NCBI GenBank assembly: GCA_004293165.1
Contig: RDYL01000005.1
Coordinates: 62,001-126,000 of the forward strand
Length of the DNA: 64,000 nt
Direction: 5' to 3'
DNA from: Flavobacteriia bacterium
Lineage (GTDB): Bacteria; Bacteroidota; Bacteroidia; Flavobacteriales; Flavobacteriaceae
The notes beneath the pieces were generated by a model. That model was not told the DNA's origin and did no database searches. It saw only the letters and a program-made list of their open reading frames with translations. This document shows, in pieces, positions 1-7,745 of the stretch. Numbering within the stretch: position 1 is the stretch's first letter; each line of letters opens with the position of its first letter. The position numbers and the translations under genes are program-made.

Positions 1-1941
1 CGTTTTCCTGGAGGTTTCTTCAAAAGAGAAGCTCGCCCAAGTGACAGCGAAGTATTAACAATGAGATTAGTTGACCGTGTATTGCGTCCACTTTTCCCAG
101 ATGATTATCATGCTGAAACGCAAGTAATGATTCAATTAATGTCGCACGACGAAAACGTTATGCCAGATGCATTAGCTGGATTAGCAGCTTCAGCAGCATT
201 AGCAGTTTCAGACATTCCTTTTTATAACTTAATTTCTGAAGTTCGTGTAGCACGTATCGACGGAAAATTTGTCATCAATCCAAGTAGAGAAGAATTAGCA
301 CAATCAGACATTGATATGATGATTGGAGCTTCATTAGATTCTGTTGCGATGGTTGAAGGAGAAATGAAAGAAATTTCGGAAGCAGAAATGGTAGAAGCTA
401 TCAAATTTGCTCACGAAGCTATCAAAGTTCAAATTCAAGCACAATTACGTTTACAAGCTGCTTTTGGTAAAAAAGAAATTCGTACGTATGAAGGTGAGAA
501 AGAAAACGAAGAAATTTACAAAAAAGTAAAAGCTGCGGCTTACGATAAAATTTATGCAATTGCAAAAGTTGGTTCGGCTAAACACGAAAGAAGTGCTGCA
601 TTTGCTGAAGTAAAAGAAGAAGTAAAAGCTTTATTTACAGAAGAAGAATTAGCTGCTGACGGAGATTTAGTTTCAAAATATTTCTACAAAACAAACAAAG
701 AAGCTGTTCGTAATGTAGTGTTAGAATTAGGTATTCGTTTAGATGGAAGAAAAACAACTGAAATCAGACCAATTTGGTGTGAAACAGATTATTTACCTTC
801 TGTTCATGGTTCGTCTTTATTTACACGTGGAGAAACACAAGCTTTAGCTACAGTAACTTTAGGAACTTCAAGAGAAGCTAACCAAATTGACTCTCCATCT
901 GAACAAGGTGAAGAAAGATTCTATTTACATTATAACTTCCCTCCTTTTTCAACTGGTGAAGCAAAACCTTTAAGAGGAACTTCAAGAAGAGAAGTAGGCC
1001 ACGGGAACTTAGCACAACGTGCTTTAAAAAATATGATTCCTGCAGATTGTCCTTATACCATCCGTGTAGTTTCTGAAGTATTAGAATCGAATGGTTCTTC
1101 TTCAATGGCAACGGTTTGTGCTGGAACAATGGCGTTAATGGATGCTGGAGTTCAAATGGTAAAACCAGTTTCTGGTATTGCGATGGGATTAATTACTGAC
1201 GGTGAAAAATTTGCTGTATTGTCTGATATTTTAGGAGATGAAGATCACTTAGGAGATATGGACTTTAAAGTAACTGGAACTGCTGACGGAATTACAGCAT
1301 GTCAAATGGACATCAAAATTGATGGTTTACGTTATGACATCATGGAACAAGCTTTAGGTCAAGCGCGCGATGGTCGTATGCATATTTTAGGAAAAATCAC
1401 TGAAACTATTGCAACACCAAGAGCTGAAGTAAAACCAAAAGCACCAAAAATTATTACAAGAACCATTCCTGGAGCATTCATTGGTGCTTTAATTGGTCCT
1501 GGTGGAAAAGTAATTCAAGAATTACAAAAAGCTACTGGAACTACTATCGTAATTAATGAAGTAGATGAACAAGGTGTAGTTGAAATTTTAGGAACTAATC
1601 CAGACGGTATTGCTGCTGTATTAGCTAAAATTGACTCTATCATCTTCAAACCAGCAATGGGAGAAGCTTACGAAGTGAAAGTAATTAAAATGTTAGATTT
1701 CGGAGCTGTAGTAGAATATACACAAGCACCAGGAAACGAAGTTTTATTACACGTTTCTGAATTGGCTTGGGAAAGAACCGAAAACGTTACTGATGTAGTA
1801 AATATGGGTGATGTGTTTATGGTAAAATACTTAGGTGTTGACCCTAAAACACGTAAAGAAAAAGTGTCAAGAAAAGCACTTTTGCCAAGACCTCCAAGAG
1901 AAGAAAGACCTATTGAAAAAAAGGATACACCACAAGGTTAA
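1..1941 (+). CDS. pnp: Polyribonucleotide nucleotidyltransferase (PNPase), 5' end missing
   Basis: PNPase degrades RNA phosphorolytically from the 3' end and takes part in mRNA turnover. The reading frame is open from base 1: the 20 codons before the first ATG (61) encode [15 protein letters not shown], a conserved core stretch, so the ATG at 61 is internal and roughly 70 N-terminal residues lie outside the window. In order the visible part shows the rest of the first RNase PH domain ([13 protein letters not shown]), the helical linker domain, the second RNase PH domain, a KH domain with its GxxG loop ([11 protein letters not shown], about base 1490), and a C-terminal S1 domain (about 1660-1880). 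Length and domain order are normal for the family. It ends at a strong hairpin shared with the convergent downstream gene. The assignment is secure. Confidence 0.97.
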   Translation, partial: RFPGGFFKREARPSDSEVLTMRLVDRVLRPLFPDDYHAETQVMIQLMSHDENVMPDALAGLAASAALAVSDIPFYNLISEVRVARIDGKFVINPSREELAQSDIDMMIGASLDSVAMVEGEMKEISEAEMVEAIKFAHEAIKVQIQAQLRLQAAFGKKEIRTYEGEKENEEIYKKVKAAAYDKIYAIAKVGSAKHERSAAFAEVKEEVKALFTEEELAADGDLVSKYFYKTNKEAVRNVVLELGIRLDGRKTTEIRPIWCETDYLPSVHGSSLFTRGETQALATVTLGTSREANQIDSPSEQGEERFYLHYNFPPFSTGEAKPLRGTSRREVGHGNLAQRALKNMIPADCPYTIRVVSEVLESNGSSSMATVCAGTMALMDAGVQMVKPVSGIAMGLITDGEKFAVLSDILGDEDHLGDMDFKVTGTADGITACQMDIKIDGLRYDIMEQALGQARDGRMHILGKITETIATPRAEVKPKAPKIITRTIPGAFIGALIGPGGKVIQELQKATGTTIVINEVDEQGVVEILGTNPDGIAAVLAKIDSIIFKPAMGEAYEVKVIKMLDFGAVVEYTQAPGNEVLLHVSELAWERTENVTDVVNMGDVFMVKYLGVDPKTRKEKVSRKALLPRPPREERPIEKKDTPQG

Positions 1942-1965
1942 TACTTTAAATTATTAGTTCATATA

Positions 1966-2000
1966 ATAGCCCAATTCACTATCATGAATTGGGCTATTTA
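1966..2000. terminator. Bidirectional terminator between pnp and the convergent gene
   Basis: A perfect 13-bp inverted repeat (ATAGCCCAATTCA at 1966-1978, complement at 1985-1997) with a 6-nt loop lies between two convergent stop codons. The U-tract is short, so the call rests mainly on stem and position. Confidence 0.75.
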
Positions 2001-2016
2001 ATTAGAAACCGGTCTA

Positions 2017-2631
2017 TTAAAAATTCCAACTTCCCGTCAAACCAAAATTAATTGAAGAACCACCAAAATTCTTTTCGACTTTTTTATTGAACAAATCATA
2101 GGGAGCATATTGATAATTGCAATGTAAACCAAAACCATAAAACATAAACTTTATTCCTTGTGAAATACCAATTGTATTTAAGGTAGGTTTCAAATCTAAA
2201 TCGTCATAAATTTCATCTTCTGGTTTTGAGTAATGCAGGTATTTCCAGCCAATTCCTGAATTAGATTCGATATGGAAATTTTCATTCTTAGATTGGAATA
2301 AAAACCGAGTGTAACGAAACCCTAAGAAAAGTGCCGACTTACTTCCATCTAAACTAATATTTTCAGTTCCTGCATTATAATCGATGCCATTTCCTTTCAC
2401 AATTCCACTTAATTCTACACCAAAATCAACAAACTGTCGCTTTGCAATTTTAGTACGCATATAAAAAGCAGTTGTAATTGAACTTTCATACTTATTCGCC
2501 AAATTTCCGAGAGGTTTCCCATAACTAACTTCTAAAACATTTCTTTTAAAAGCGTCAATTTTAGGAAAAACAATCGTGTCTTGTGCTTGTAATTGAGAAG
2601 CAAACAAAACAAAAAACAATATCTTATTCAT
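2017..2631 (-). CDS. Putative outer-membrane beta-barrel protein, unassigned
   Basis: A 204-residue protein with a clear N-terminal signal peptide (MNKILFFVLFASQLQAQ, likely cleaved after the last Q). The remainder has alternating hydrophobic/polar segments rich in aromatic residues and Gly, and ends in an aromatic residue (GLTGSWNF), as in small Bacteroidota outer-membrane barrels. I recognise no catalytic motif. Its start overlaps the end of the upstream lipoprotein-like gene by 8 bp, so the two are probably translated from one message and may work together at the envelope. Function is unknown. Confidence 0.6.
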   Translation of the reverse strand: MNKILFFVLFASQLQAQDTIVFPKIDAFKRNVLEVSYGKPLGNLANKYESSITTAFYMRTKIAKRQFVDFGVELSGIVKGNGIDYNAGTENISLDGSKSALFLGFRYTRFLFQSKNENFHIESNSGIGWKYLHYSKPEDEIYDDLDLKPTLNTIGISQGIKFMFYGFGLHCNYQYAPYDLFNKKVEKNFGGSSINFGLTGSWNF

Positions 2632-3229
2632 CTTTTATAATTTTAAAAATATATTCATTTTCTGACGAACTTCCTGCTCCAAAAAACAAAGCCATTCCTT
2701 CATTCGTATCAGCTCTTTTAACTAAAATAGAGTCATCATTAGGAAACTCAAGAACAAATTTTGTCATTTGCTTGCTAATAAAAATTACTGGAAAAGAAAC
2801 CGTTTCATAATTCGTATAAAAAACAAAACGTTTCCGATATCTTTTTCCACTTACTTTAATTATAAATTGCTTCTTCAACGTATCTTGAAATTTAATATAT
2901 AAATCGTCTTTTTGAAGTTTCAGCTCGATGGGTTCACCATAATCTATATTTTTTTTGTCAGTGAATTCATTTACAAAACTTCTGGTAAAAAACTGATTTC
3001 CATATTGGTGCTGAATGGTATCTAATTTGTCATAAAATCGAACTGACATAGATTTTGGAATTTTCTCAAATTCTTCCTTGTTAATTGCATCTTGAACGCT
3101 ACAGGAAACCAAAAAAAAGACAAAAACAAATCGAAACTTTCGTTTAAAGTAACGATTAACTATTCTAGAGTACCGTTTTAGATCTTTCTCTCGAAAAGAT
3201 TCTAAATGTTCTTCAATTATTTTTCTCAT
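2624..3229 (-). CDS. Putative lipoprotein, start uncertain
   Basis: The frame holds 201 codons. A lipobox-like stretch (FVFVFFLVSCSVQ) sits around residues 34-46, preceded by about 30 charged residues (REKDLKRYSRIVNRYFKRK). A lipoprotein signal should be near the N-terminus, but there is no ATG, GTG or TTG between the first Met and the hydrophobic segment. Either the annotated Met is real and the protein has an unusual N-terminal extension, or a rare start codon is used. The mature part is mostly beta-predicted and unassigned. It is translationally coupled to the following barrel-like gene (8-bp overlap), suggesting a surface or periplasmic pair. Confidence 0.5.
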   Translation of the reverse strand: MRKIIEEHLESFREKDLKRYSRIVNRYFKRKFRFVFVFFLVSCSVQDAINKEEFEKIPKSMSVRFYDKLDTIQHQYGNQFFTRSFVNEFTDKKNIDYGEPIELKLQKDDLYIKFQDTLKKQFIIKVSGKRYRKRFVFYTNYETVSFPVIFISKQMTKFVLEFPNDDSILVKRADTNEGMALFFGAGSSSENEYIFKIIKDE

Positions 3230-3304
3230 AATTATTTAATTATACAGATCAAAATTATTTCATATTTCGCAATCATACATGTGAATAATACTAATTAAAT
3301 TTTA

Positions 3305-3312
3305 TATTTTTG
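3305..3312 (+). promoter_or_regulatory. -7 promoter element of the HTH gene
   Basis: TATTTTTG matches the Bacteroidota -7 consensus TAnnTTTG. Its expected transcription start (about 3318) lies only about 8 nt before the ATG at 3327, which argues against the GTG at 3312 as start because that codon overlaps the box. No clear -33 element is seen. Confidence 0.5.
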
Positions 3313-3326
3313 TGAAAATCGCAAAT

Positions 3327-4277
3327 ATGAAACATCAAGAAATTCTATTAGCAAGAATTAGAAATCTAATGCCAAAAAACATTTCACTGAATGATGAAAT
3401 TGCTAAAATATTAGATATTAGTTACGATGCGGCTCATCGACGTGTATCAATGAAAAGTAAATTTTCAATTGAAGAAACAATTACACTTTGCAAATATTAT
3501 TCAATATCAATGGATACTTTATTTGGTGATAAAAACTATTTACTTGTTGAAAAAACAAAAAAAATAGAAACACTTTCAGATTTCAAAGATTACTTTAGAA
3601 AAACAAACGAAGTGCTGTCACATATGGACACCCAAGAAACTACCATATATTATGCAGCAAAAGATATCCCAATGAATTATACAGTTTCTGGAACCTTATT
3701 TTCAAAATTTAAATTTTTTATTTGGTTTAACCTCTTAAACAAAAAACAATCGTCTAGTTTTGAAAAATTCACCTTTGAGGAATCTGTTTTAAATGAGAAC
3801 AATAATCTTAAAACATTTTTTGAAAACACCAAAAGAATAGAAATTTGGAATGATACAACTATAAATAGTTCTTTACAACAGGTTAATTATTTTTTTGAAG
3901 CTGGTCTTTTAAATTATAAAAACGCCCTTCTTATTTTAAAAGACATAGCAGAAATCATAAATAGCATTGAAAAGAAATGCGAATTAGACACTCTTAATTT
4001 TCAACTATTTTATAATGAGTTACTCATCTTAAACAATTCGGTTTTATTTACTTCAAAAGAAAAATCGGCTTTTTTTCTTCCTTACAATGCTTTGGGATAT
4101 TATGTAACTTCTGATCTTAAAACATGTAAAGAACAAGAACAATATATCACAAATCAAATTTCAAACTCAAAATCACTCAATCAATCTGGGAAAAAAGACC
4201 GAAAAATTTTCTTTAATAAAATGCATCAAAAAATTGAGTTTCATAAACAAAAAATTGAAAACTATATATTAGAATAA
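3327..4277 (+). CDS. HTH-domain regulator-like protein, unassigned
   Basis: A 316-residue protein (ATG 3327) starting MKHQEILLARIRNL. Residues about 15-60 read as a Cro/C1-like helix-turn-helix (NDEIAKILDISYDAAHRRVS, then a helix ending DTLFG), suggesting DNA binding. The remaining 250 residues are highly charged and predicted almost all-helical, with no family I recognise. The gene stands alone, divergent from the lipoprotein/barrel pair and immediately upstream of rpoD. It could regulate the divergent pair, but that is inference from position only. It is very rich in Lys, Asn, Phe and Ile, like other lineage-specific genes here. Confidence 0.55.
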   Translation: MKHQEILLARIRNLMPKNISLNDEIAKILDISYDAAHRRVSMKSKFSIEETITLCKYYSISMDTLFGDKNYLLVEKTKKIETLSDFKDYFRKTNEVLSHMDTQETTIYYAAKDIPMNYTVSGTLFSKFKFFIWFNLLNKKQSSSFEKFTFEESVLNENNNLKTFFENTKRIEIWNDTTINSSLQQVNYFFEAGLLNYKNALLILKDIAEIINSIEKKCELDTLNFQLFYNELLILNNSVLFTSKEKSAFFLPYNALGYYVTSDLKTCKEQEQYITNQISNSKSLNQSGKKDRKIFFNKMHQKIEFHKQKIENYILE

Positions 4278-4341
4278 TTTTTTTGAAACTTTTGTAACTT
4301 TTTTACAACTTCTTGCGTATAACAATAAGAACTTTTAAAAG

Positions 4342-4348
4342 TAAGGAG
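4342..4348 (+). promoter_or_regulatory. Strong Shine-Dalgarno of rpoD
   Basis: TAAGGAG lies 8 nt before the rpoD ATG. Flavobacteria rarely use Shine-Dalgarno sequences and most genes in this window lack one, so this near-perfect site stands out and fixes the rpoD start. Confidence 0.7.
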
Positions 4349-4356
4349 AAAATTAA

Positions 4357-5220
4357 ATGAGACAACTTAAAATTACTAAGCAAGTTACCAATCGTGAAAC
4401 TGCTTCTTTAGACAAATATTTACAAGAAATTGGAAAAGTTGACCTTATAACTGCTGACGAAGAAGTAGAATTAGCACAAAAGATTAAAGCCGGTGATCAA
4501 AGAGCTTTAGAAAAATTAACAAAAGCTAATTTACGTTTCGTAGTATCTGTAGCAAAACAATATCAAAATCAAGGGCTTACACTTCCTGATTTAATTAACG
4601 AAGGAAATTTAGGATTAATAAAAGCAGCTCAACGTTTTGATGAAACACGTGGATTCAAATTCATTTCATACGCTGTATGGTGGATTCGTCAATCGATTCT
4701 TCAAGCTTTGGCAGAACAATCTCGTATCGTTCGTTTACCATTAAATAAAATTGGTTCTATCAATAAAATCAACAAAATGTATGCCTTATTAGAGCAATCT
4801 AATGAGCGTCCACCTTCTGCTGAAGAAATTGCAAAAGAATTAGATATGACTGTAAATGATGTAAAAGAGTCAATGAAAAACTCTGGTCGTCATTTATCAA
4901 TGGATGCACCTCTTGTAGAAGGAGAAGATTCTAACTTATACGACGTTTTACGTTCAGGAGAATCTCCAAATCCAGATAGAGAATTAATTCACGAAAGTTT
5001 ACAAACTGAAATCGAAAGAGCGTTAGAAACTTTAACTCCTAGAGAAGCTGATGTGGTTCGTTTATATTTTGGTTTAGGCGATCAACACCCAATGACATTA
5101 GAAGAAATTGGAGAAACTTTCGACTTAACTCGTGAACGTGTTCGTCAGATTAAAGAAAAAGCGATTAGAAGATTAAAACATACTTCTAGAAGTAAAATAT
5201 TAAAAACGTATTTAGGATAA
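4357..5220 (+). CDS. rpoD: Primary sigma factor RpoD/SigA
   Basis: The housekeeping sigma-70 factor of 287 residues, the usual short length in Bacteroidota because region 1.1 is absent. Region 1.2 is at the N-terminus ([17 protein letters not shown]), region 2 contains the RpoD box-type sequence ([20 protein letters not shown]) and the -10 recognition helix ([15 protein letters not shown]). Region 3 follows, and region 4 ends with the -35 recognition helix-turn-helix ([24 protein letters not shown]). The SD at 4342-4348 supports the start. It is followed by two hairpins, the second a typical intrinsic terminator. This factor recognises the TTTG/TAnnTTTG promoters seen throughout the window. 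Confidence 0.97.
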   Translation: MRQLKITKQVTNRETASLDKYLQEIGKVDLITADEEVELAQKIKAGDQRALEKLTKANLRFVVSVAKQYQNQGLTLPDLINEGNLGLIKAAQRFDETRGFKFISYAVWWIRQSILQALAEQSRIVRLPLNKIGSINKINKMYALLEQSNERPPSAEEIAKELDMTVNDVKESMKNSGRHLSMDAPLVEGEDSNLYDVLRSGESPNPDRELIHESLQTEIERALETLTPREADVVRLYFGLGDQHPMTLEEIGETFDLTRERVRQIKEKAIRRLKHTSRSKILKTYLG

Positions 5221-5238
5221 TACCTAAATTACAGTAAC

Positions 5239-5255
5239 AACAGTCTAAGACTGTT
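5239..5255 (+). other. Short hairpin after rpoD
   Basis: AACAGTCT and its complement AGACTGTT are separated by one base and followed by CGTTTTTTG. It may act as a first weak terminator or as a 3'-end stabiliser ahead of the stronger hairpin at 5276. Confidence 0.4.
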
Positions 5256-5275
5256 CGTTTTTTGATTGATGATTG

Positions 5276-5307
5276 AAACTCCGGCTGATTACCGGAGTTT
5301 TATTTTT
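5276..5307 (+). terminator. rpoD intrinsic terminator
   Basis: A 9-bp stem AAACTCCGG/CCGGAGTTT with a 7-nt loop, followed by TTTATTTTTT, a classical Rho-independent terminator. Confidence 0.85.
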
Positions 5308-5313
5308 TAAAAA

Positions 5314-5425
5314 ACTTCAAAATTCAACATTCCAAGTTGAATATTCAAAATTCAAAAAATGAAAGTTTATAATTTGTACATTTGCAAAAAGATTGAATAT
5401 TCAATGTTGAACAACGAATTTTGAA
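5314..5425. repeat. Inverted arrays of 7-nt words flanking the rpe promoter
   Basis: Left arm 5314-5355 reads as six consecutive heptads of the form NNTTCAA (for example ACTTCAA, AATTCAA, TATTCAA). Right arm 5391-5425 reads as five heptads close to NNTTGAA (GATTGAA, TATTCAA, TGTTGAA, CAACGAA, TTTTGAA). The arms are imperfect inverted complements: 12 and 10 contiguous pairs can form around a mismatched centre. The loop contains the likely rpe -7 box. This belongs to the same class as the repeats at 7678, 13768, 18908, 32421, 33437, 33536, 36688 and 62578. Confidence 0.75.
5377..5384 (+). promoter_or_regulatory. -7 promoter element of rpe
   Basis: TACATTTG matches TAnnTTTG and lies in the loop between the two inverted heptad arms, about 70 nt before the rpe ATG. 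No -33 TTTG at the expected distance. Confidence 0.5.
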
Positions 5426-5452
5426 ATCTCCAATAAACAACATAACTACAAC

Positions 5453-6112
5453 ATGAAAAACACACTTATTGCACCTTCAGTTCTTGCGGCTGATTTTGCT
5501 AATTTACAACGCGACATCGAAATGATTAACGCTAGTGAAGCGGATTGGTTTCACATTGATGTAATGGACGGTCATTTTGTTCCTAATATATCATATGGAA
5601 TGCCTGTAATTCAGGCTATAAAAAAGCATGTCACTAAACCATTAGATGTTCATTTAATGATAGAAAAACCAGAGAGATACATTGAAGAATTTGCAAAAAT
5701 TGGCGCTGATATTATAACTGTACATTATGAATCTACAGTTCATCTTCATAGAACATTAAGACAAATAAAGGCTGCTGGATGTAAAGCTGGCGTTGTTTTA
5801 AACTTAACCACACCCGTTTCTGTTTTGGAAGATATTCTACCAGAATGCTACATGGTGCTTATTATGTCTATAAATCCTGGTTTTGGAGGTCAAAAATTTG
5901 AAGAAATTACTTATCAAAAAGTAAAAAAACTTAAAAAAATGATTACAGAGCAAGGTTTAGAAACTCTAATTGAAATTGACGGTGGTGTAACCAATAAAAA
6001 CGCAAAACAATTAGTTGAAGCTGGTGCAGATGTTTTAGTAGCTGGAAGTTACGTATTTGGAGCAGAAAATCCGATAGCGACAATTGCTGATTTAAAAGAA
6101 ATCACCAAATAA
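5453..6112 (+). CDS. rpe: Ribulose-phosphate 3-epimerase
   Basis: Interconverts ribulose 5-phosphate and xylulose 5-phosphate in the pentose phosphate pathway. The 219-residue TIM barrel has the family signatures: APSVLAADFANL at the N-terminus, HIDVMDGHFVPN (metal-binding His and catalytic Asp), DVHLMIEKPE, MSINPGFGGQKF, and EIDGGVTNKNA with the second catalytic Asp. Length is typical. It is monocistronic, with the heptad-repeat region upstream and a 15-bp hairpin abutting its end. Confidence 0.96.
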   Translation: MKNTLIAPSVLAADFANLQRDIEMINASEADWFHIDVMDGHFVPNISYGMPVIQAIKKHVTKPLDVHLMIEKPERYIEEFAKIGADIITVHYESTVHLHRTLRQIKAAGCKAGVVLNLTTPVSVLEDILPECYMVLIMSINPGFGGQKFEEITYQKVKKLKKMITEQGLETLIEIDGGVTNKNAKQLVEAGADVLVAGSYVFGAENPIATIADLKEITK

Positions 6113-6121
6113 TATAAAATA

Positions 6122-6154
6122 AAACCTGACAGGTTTCAAAAACCTGTCAGGTTT
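6122..6154. terminator. Bidirectional terminator of the ACCTnnnAGGTTT family
   Basis: A perfect 15-bp stem (AAACCTGACAGGTTT and its complement) with a 3-nt loop sits between the convergent rpe and CBS genes and abuts the CBS stop codon at 6156. Each arm is itself nearly palindromic. A relative occurs at 30882-30907. Confidence 0.75.
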
Positions 6155-6155
6155 A

Positions 6156-6572
6156 TTAATACTGATCAATCAAATACTTTATTAAATCGGTTGTGGTTAT
6201 AATTCCAACCAGCAAATCTCCTTCACAGACAGGCAATGCATGAAACTCTTTTGAAGCTAAAATTTGAGCCGCTTCTTTAATTGTAGTTTCAGGAGAAATA
6301 GAAACTAATTTTTTGGCCATTACTTGCTCAACCGTAAACATATTATAAACTGTTGTATCTACATCATCCTCATCCTCAATTGCATCTGCAAAAGAAATCC
6401 GAAGTAAATCTGTATAACTTAACATTCCAATAATTACATTGCCATTTACCACAGGAATGTGTCTAATATGATGTTTTTTAAATAATATTTCAGCTTTAGT
6501 TAAATCATCAGAAAGGTTTAATTTAACTACATTTTTTGTCATAATTGATGACACCGGAACTGACTTTTTCAT
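6156..6572 (-). CDS. Two-CBS-domain protein
   Basis: A 138-residue protein made almost entirely of a tandem CBS pair: the first about residues 5-65 (SIMTKNVVKLNLSDDL ... HHIRHIPVVNGNVIIGMLSYTDLLR), the second about 78-138 (VMAKKLVSISPETTIKEAA ... FHALPVCEGDLLVGIITTTDLI). Such Bateman modules bind adenine nucleotides and act as sensors. No effector domain is attached, so the partner is unknown. An acidic linker (EDEDDVDT) joins the repeats. Single gene, convergent with rpe. Confidence 0.85.
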   Translation of the reverse strand: MKKSVPVSSIMTKNVVKLNLSDDLTKAEILFKKHHIRHIPVVNGNVIIGMLSYTDLLRISFADAIEDEDDVDTTVYNMFTVEQVMAKKLVSISPETTIKEAAQILASKEFHALPVCEGDLLVGIITTTDLIKYLIDQY

Positions 6573-6639
6573 AACTTACTTTTTTAATGATATAAATTTA
6601 CTCAATAAAAAAAAGTAAAAACATGACAGATATCAGTAT

Positions 6640-7557
6640 TTAAATTTCTGAAGCAATAAAATATTTTTCATTATAATTAATCATGTGCTTGACTTTTAGA
6701 AAAATACTTGGAAATTTAGATTTAAATTCTTGCGGAGACTCAAAAAAATATTCTAACAATACCGCAACAAATTCAAATTGATTTTCATATGCATAGTCGC
6801 GTAAAAATCCTGAAGTTATTAATTGTTCTTTTAGTTGCGGATTTGAAACTACTTTAAATAAATTCTGAAGCGATTCATTAAATAAAACAGCTGTTGCTTT
6901 GTCGCTTTTTAATGAATGAATATGAAAAGCATGTGTAAATTCATGTAATCCCAAATTCAAATTATCATTTGTAATTTCTATACCTTCTTTAAAATGTTTC
7001 CATGAAAAAACGATGCTCTCTAATCTTGGATTAAATTCCCCTTTGTGATAATTTTCTGTTTGATCAGAATAATAAATATCAGGAAAAATAATAATTCTTT
7101 TGAATAGCGGATTTAAGTAATCACGCATTCCAAAAGTTAACATAATTGCGGTTCCTGCAATAGTAACTTTCATTTCCTCGGTTACCGAAATATCTCTACC
7201 TACAAACTCATAAGTATTGATAAAATTTGCAATTCGATGTTCAAAATAACGTTTGTATTTAGGTTTTAATTGCTTGTAAAATTGAAAATTTTGAGACAAA
7301 ATTTGCTTCTGCGATTCTTGTAATTGGTAGAAATTTACATTTGCAAAAACCACTAAAGGCTTTTTATAGTTTCGCAAATAAATAATTTCAACTACATAAA
7401 ACGAAAAGAACAAAAATAAGCTTAACAAGGGTGTGATTAGAATGAGCATTCCAATATAATCACCAAATACTAGTTCATACTTGTCTTCCGGAAGTAATGC
7501 AATTAAGTTGCTTATCATATTTACAAATAACGTAAAAAATAGTATGTTAAAAAACAA
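6640..7557 (-). CDS. Membrane-anchored zinc peptidase, MtfA/M90-like
   Basis: A 305-residue protein with one or two N-terminal membrane segments (to about residue 62). A globular domain follows with the zinc-protease motif H205-EFTH-209 in the context NLGLHEFTHAFHIH, and a downstream acidic stretch (ENQFEFVAVLLEYFFESPQEF) that could supply the third ligand. The pattern fits the MtfA (peptidase family M90) superfamily. E. coli MtfA is soluble and interacts with the Mlc repressor; the membrane anchor is a common variant in this phylum, and the substrate is unknown. Single gene between the CBS protein and tRNA-Arg. Confidence 0.75.
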   Translation of the reverse strand: MFFNILFFTLFVNMISNLIALLPEDKYELVFGDYIGMLILITPLLSLFLFFSFYVVEIIYLRNYKKPLVVFANVNFYQLQESQKQILSQNFQFYKQLKPKYKRYFEHRIANFINTYEFVGRDISVTEEMKVTIAGTAIMLTFGMRDYLNPLFKRIIIFPDIYYSDQTENYHKGEFNPRLESIVFSWKHFKEGIEITNDNLNLGLHEFTHAFHIHSLKSDKATAVLFNESLQNLFKVVSNPQLKEQLITSGFLRDYAYENQFEFVAVLLEYFFESPQEFKSKFPSIFLKVKHMINYNEKYFIASEI

Positions 7558-7560
7558 AAA

Positions 7561-7585
7561 ACGTCAAAAAAATTTGACGTTTTTG
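7561..7585 (-). terminator. Terminator of tRNA-Arg
   Basis: An 8-bp stem ACGTCAAA/TTTGACGT with a 4-nt A loop, flanked by A and T runs, lies directly downstream of the minus-strand tRNA and just before the MtfA-like gene. Confidence 0.7.
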
Positions 7586-7595
7586 TATCCGAAAG

Positions 7596-7669
7596 TGACC
7601 TCGAAGGGATTCGAACCCCCAACCCTCAGAGCCGAAATCTGATATTCTATCCAGTTGAACTACGAAGCC
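7596..7669 (-). tRNA. tRNA-Arg (anticodon TCG)
   Basis: A 74-nt cloverleaf on the minus strand. The acceptor stem GGCTTCG pairs with CGAGGTC (including G-T pairs), the anticodon stem-loop is TCAGA-TTTCGGC-TCTGA giving anticodon TCG, and the T arm is GGGGTTCGAATCCCT. The discriminator is A and no CCA is encoded. It reads CGA codons. It lies downstream of the YqeY-like gene and may be transcribed with it. Confidence 0.95.
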
Positions 7670-7677
7670 ATTTTTTA

Positions 7678-7739
7678 AGTAAATAGTGAAAAGTGATAAG
7701 CTAATTTATCTTCTTACTTTTTACTTTTCACTATTTACT
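7678..7739. repeat. Inverted heptad-word hairpin between yqeY and tRNA-Arg
   Basis: A perfect 17-bp inverted repeat (7678-7694 with 7723-7739) surrounds a 28-nt loop that holds a second small hairpin (GATAA...TTATC, 7695-7710). The left arm is a run of heptads AGTAAAT, AGTGAAA, AGTGATA; the right side runs TTCTTAC, TTTTTAC, TTTTCAC, TATTTAC. It is the clearest member of the heptad-repeat class. It could process or terminate the yqeY transcript before the tRNA. Confidence 0.85.
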
Positions 7740-7745
7740 ATTCTA

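Noticed and set aside
878..1129. Minus-strand frame inside pnp
   Set aside because: Antisense shadow of a highly conserved gene; low-complexity peptide.
3312..3326. GTG at 3312 as start of the HTH protein
   Set aside because: It overlaps the -7 box, so it would not be transcribed with the gene; the ATG at 3327 fits.
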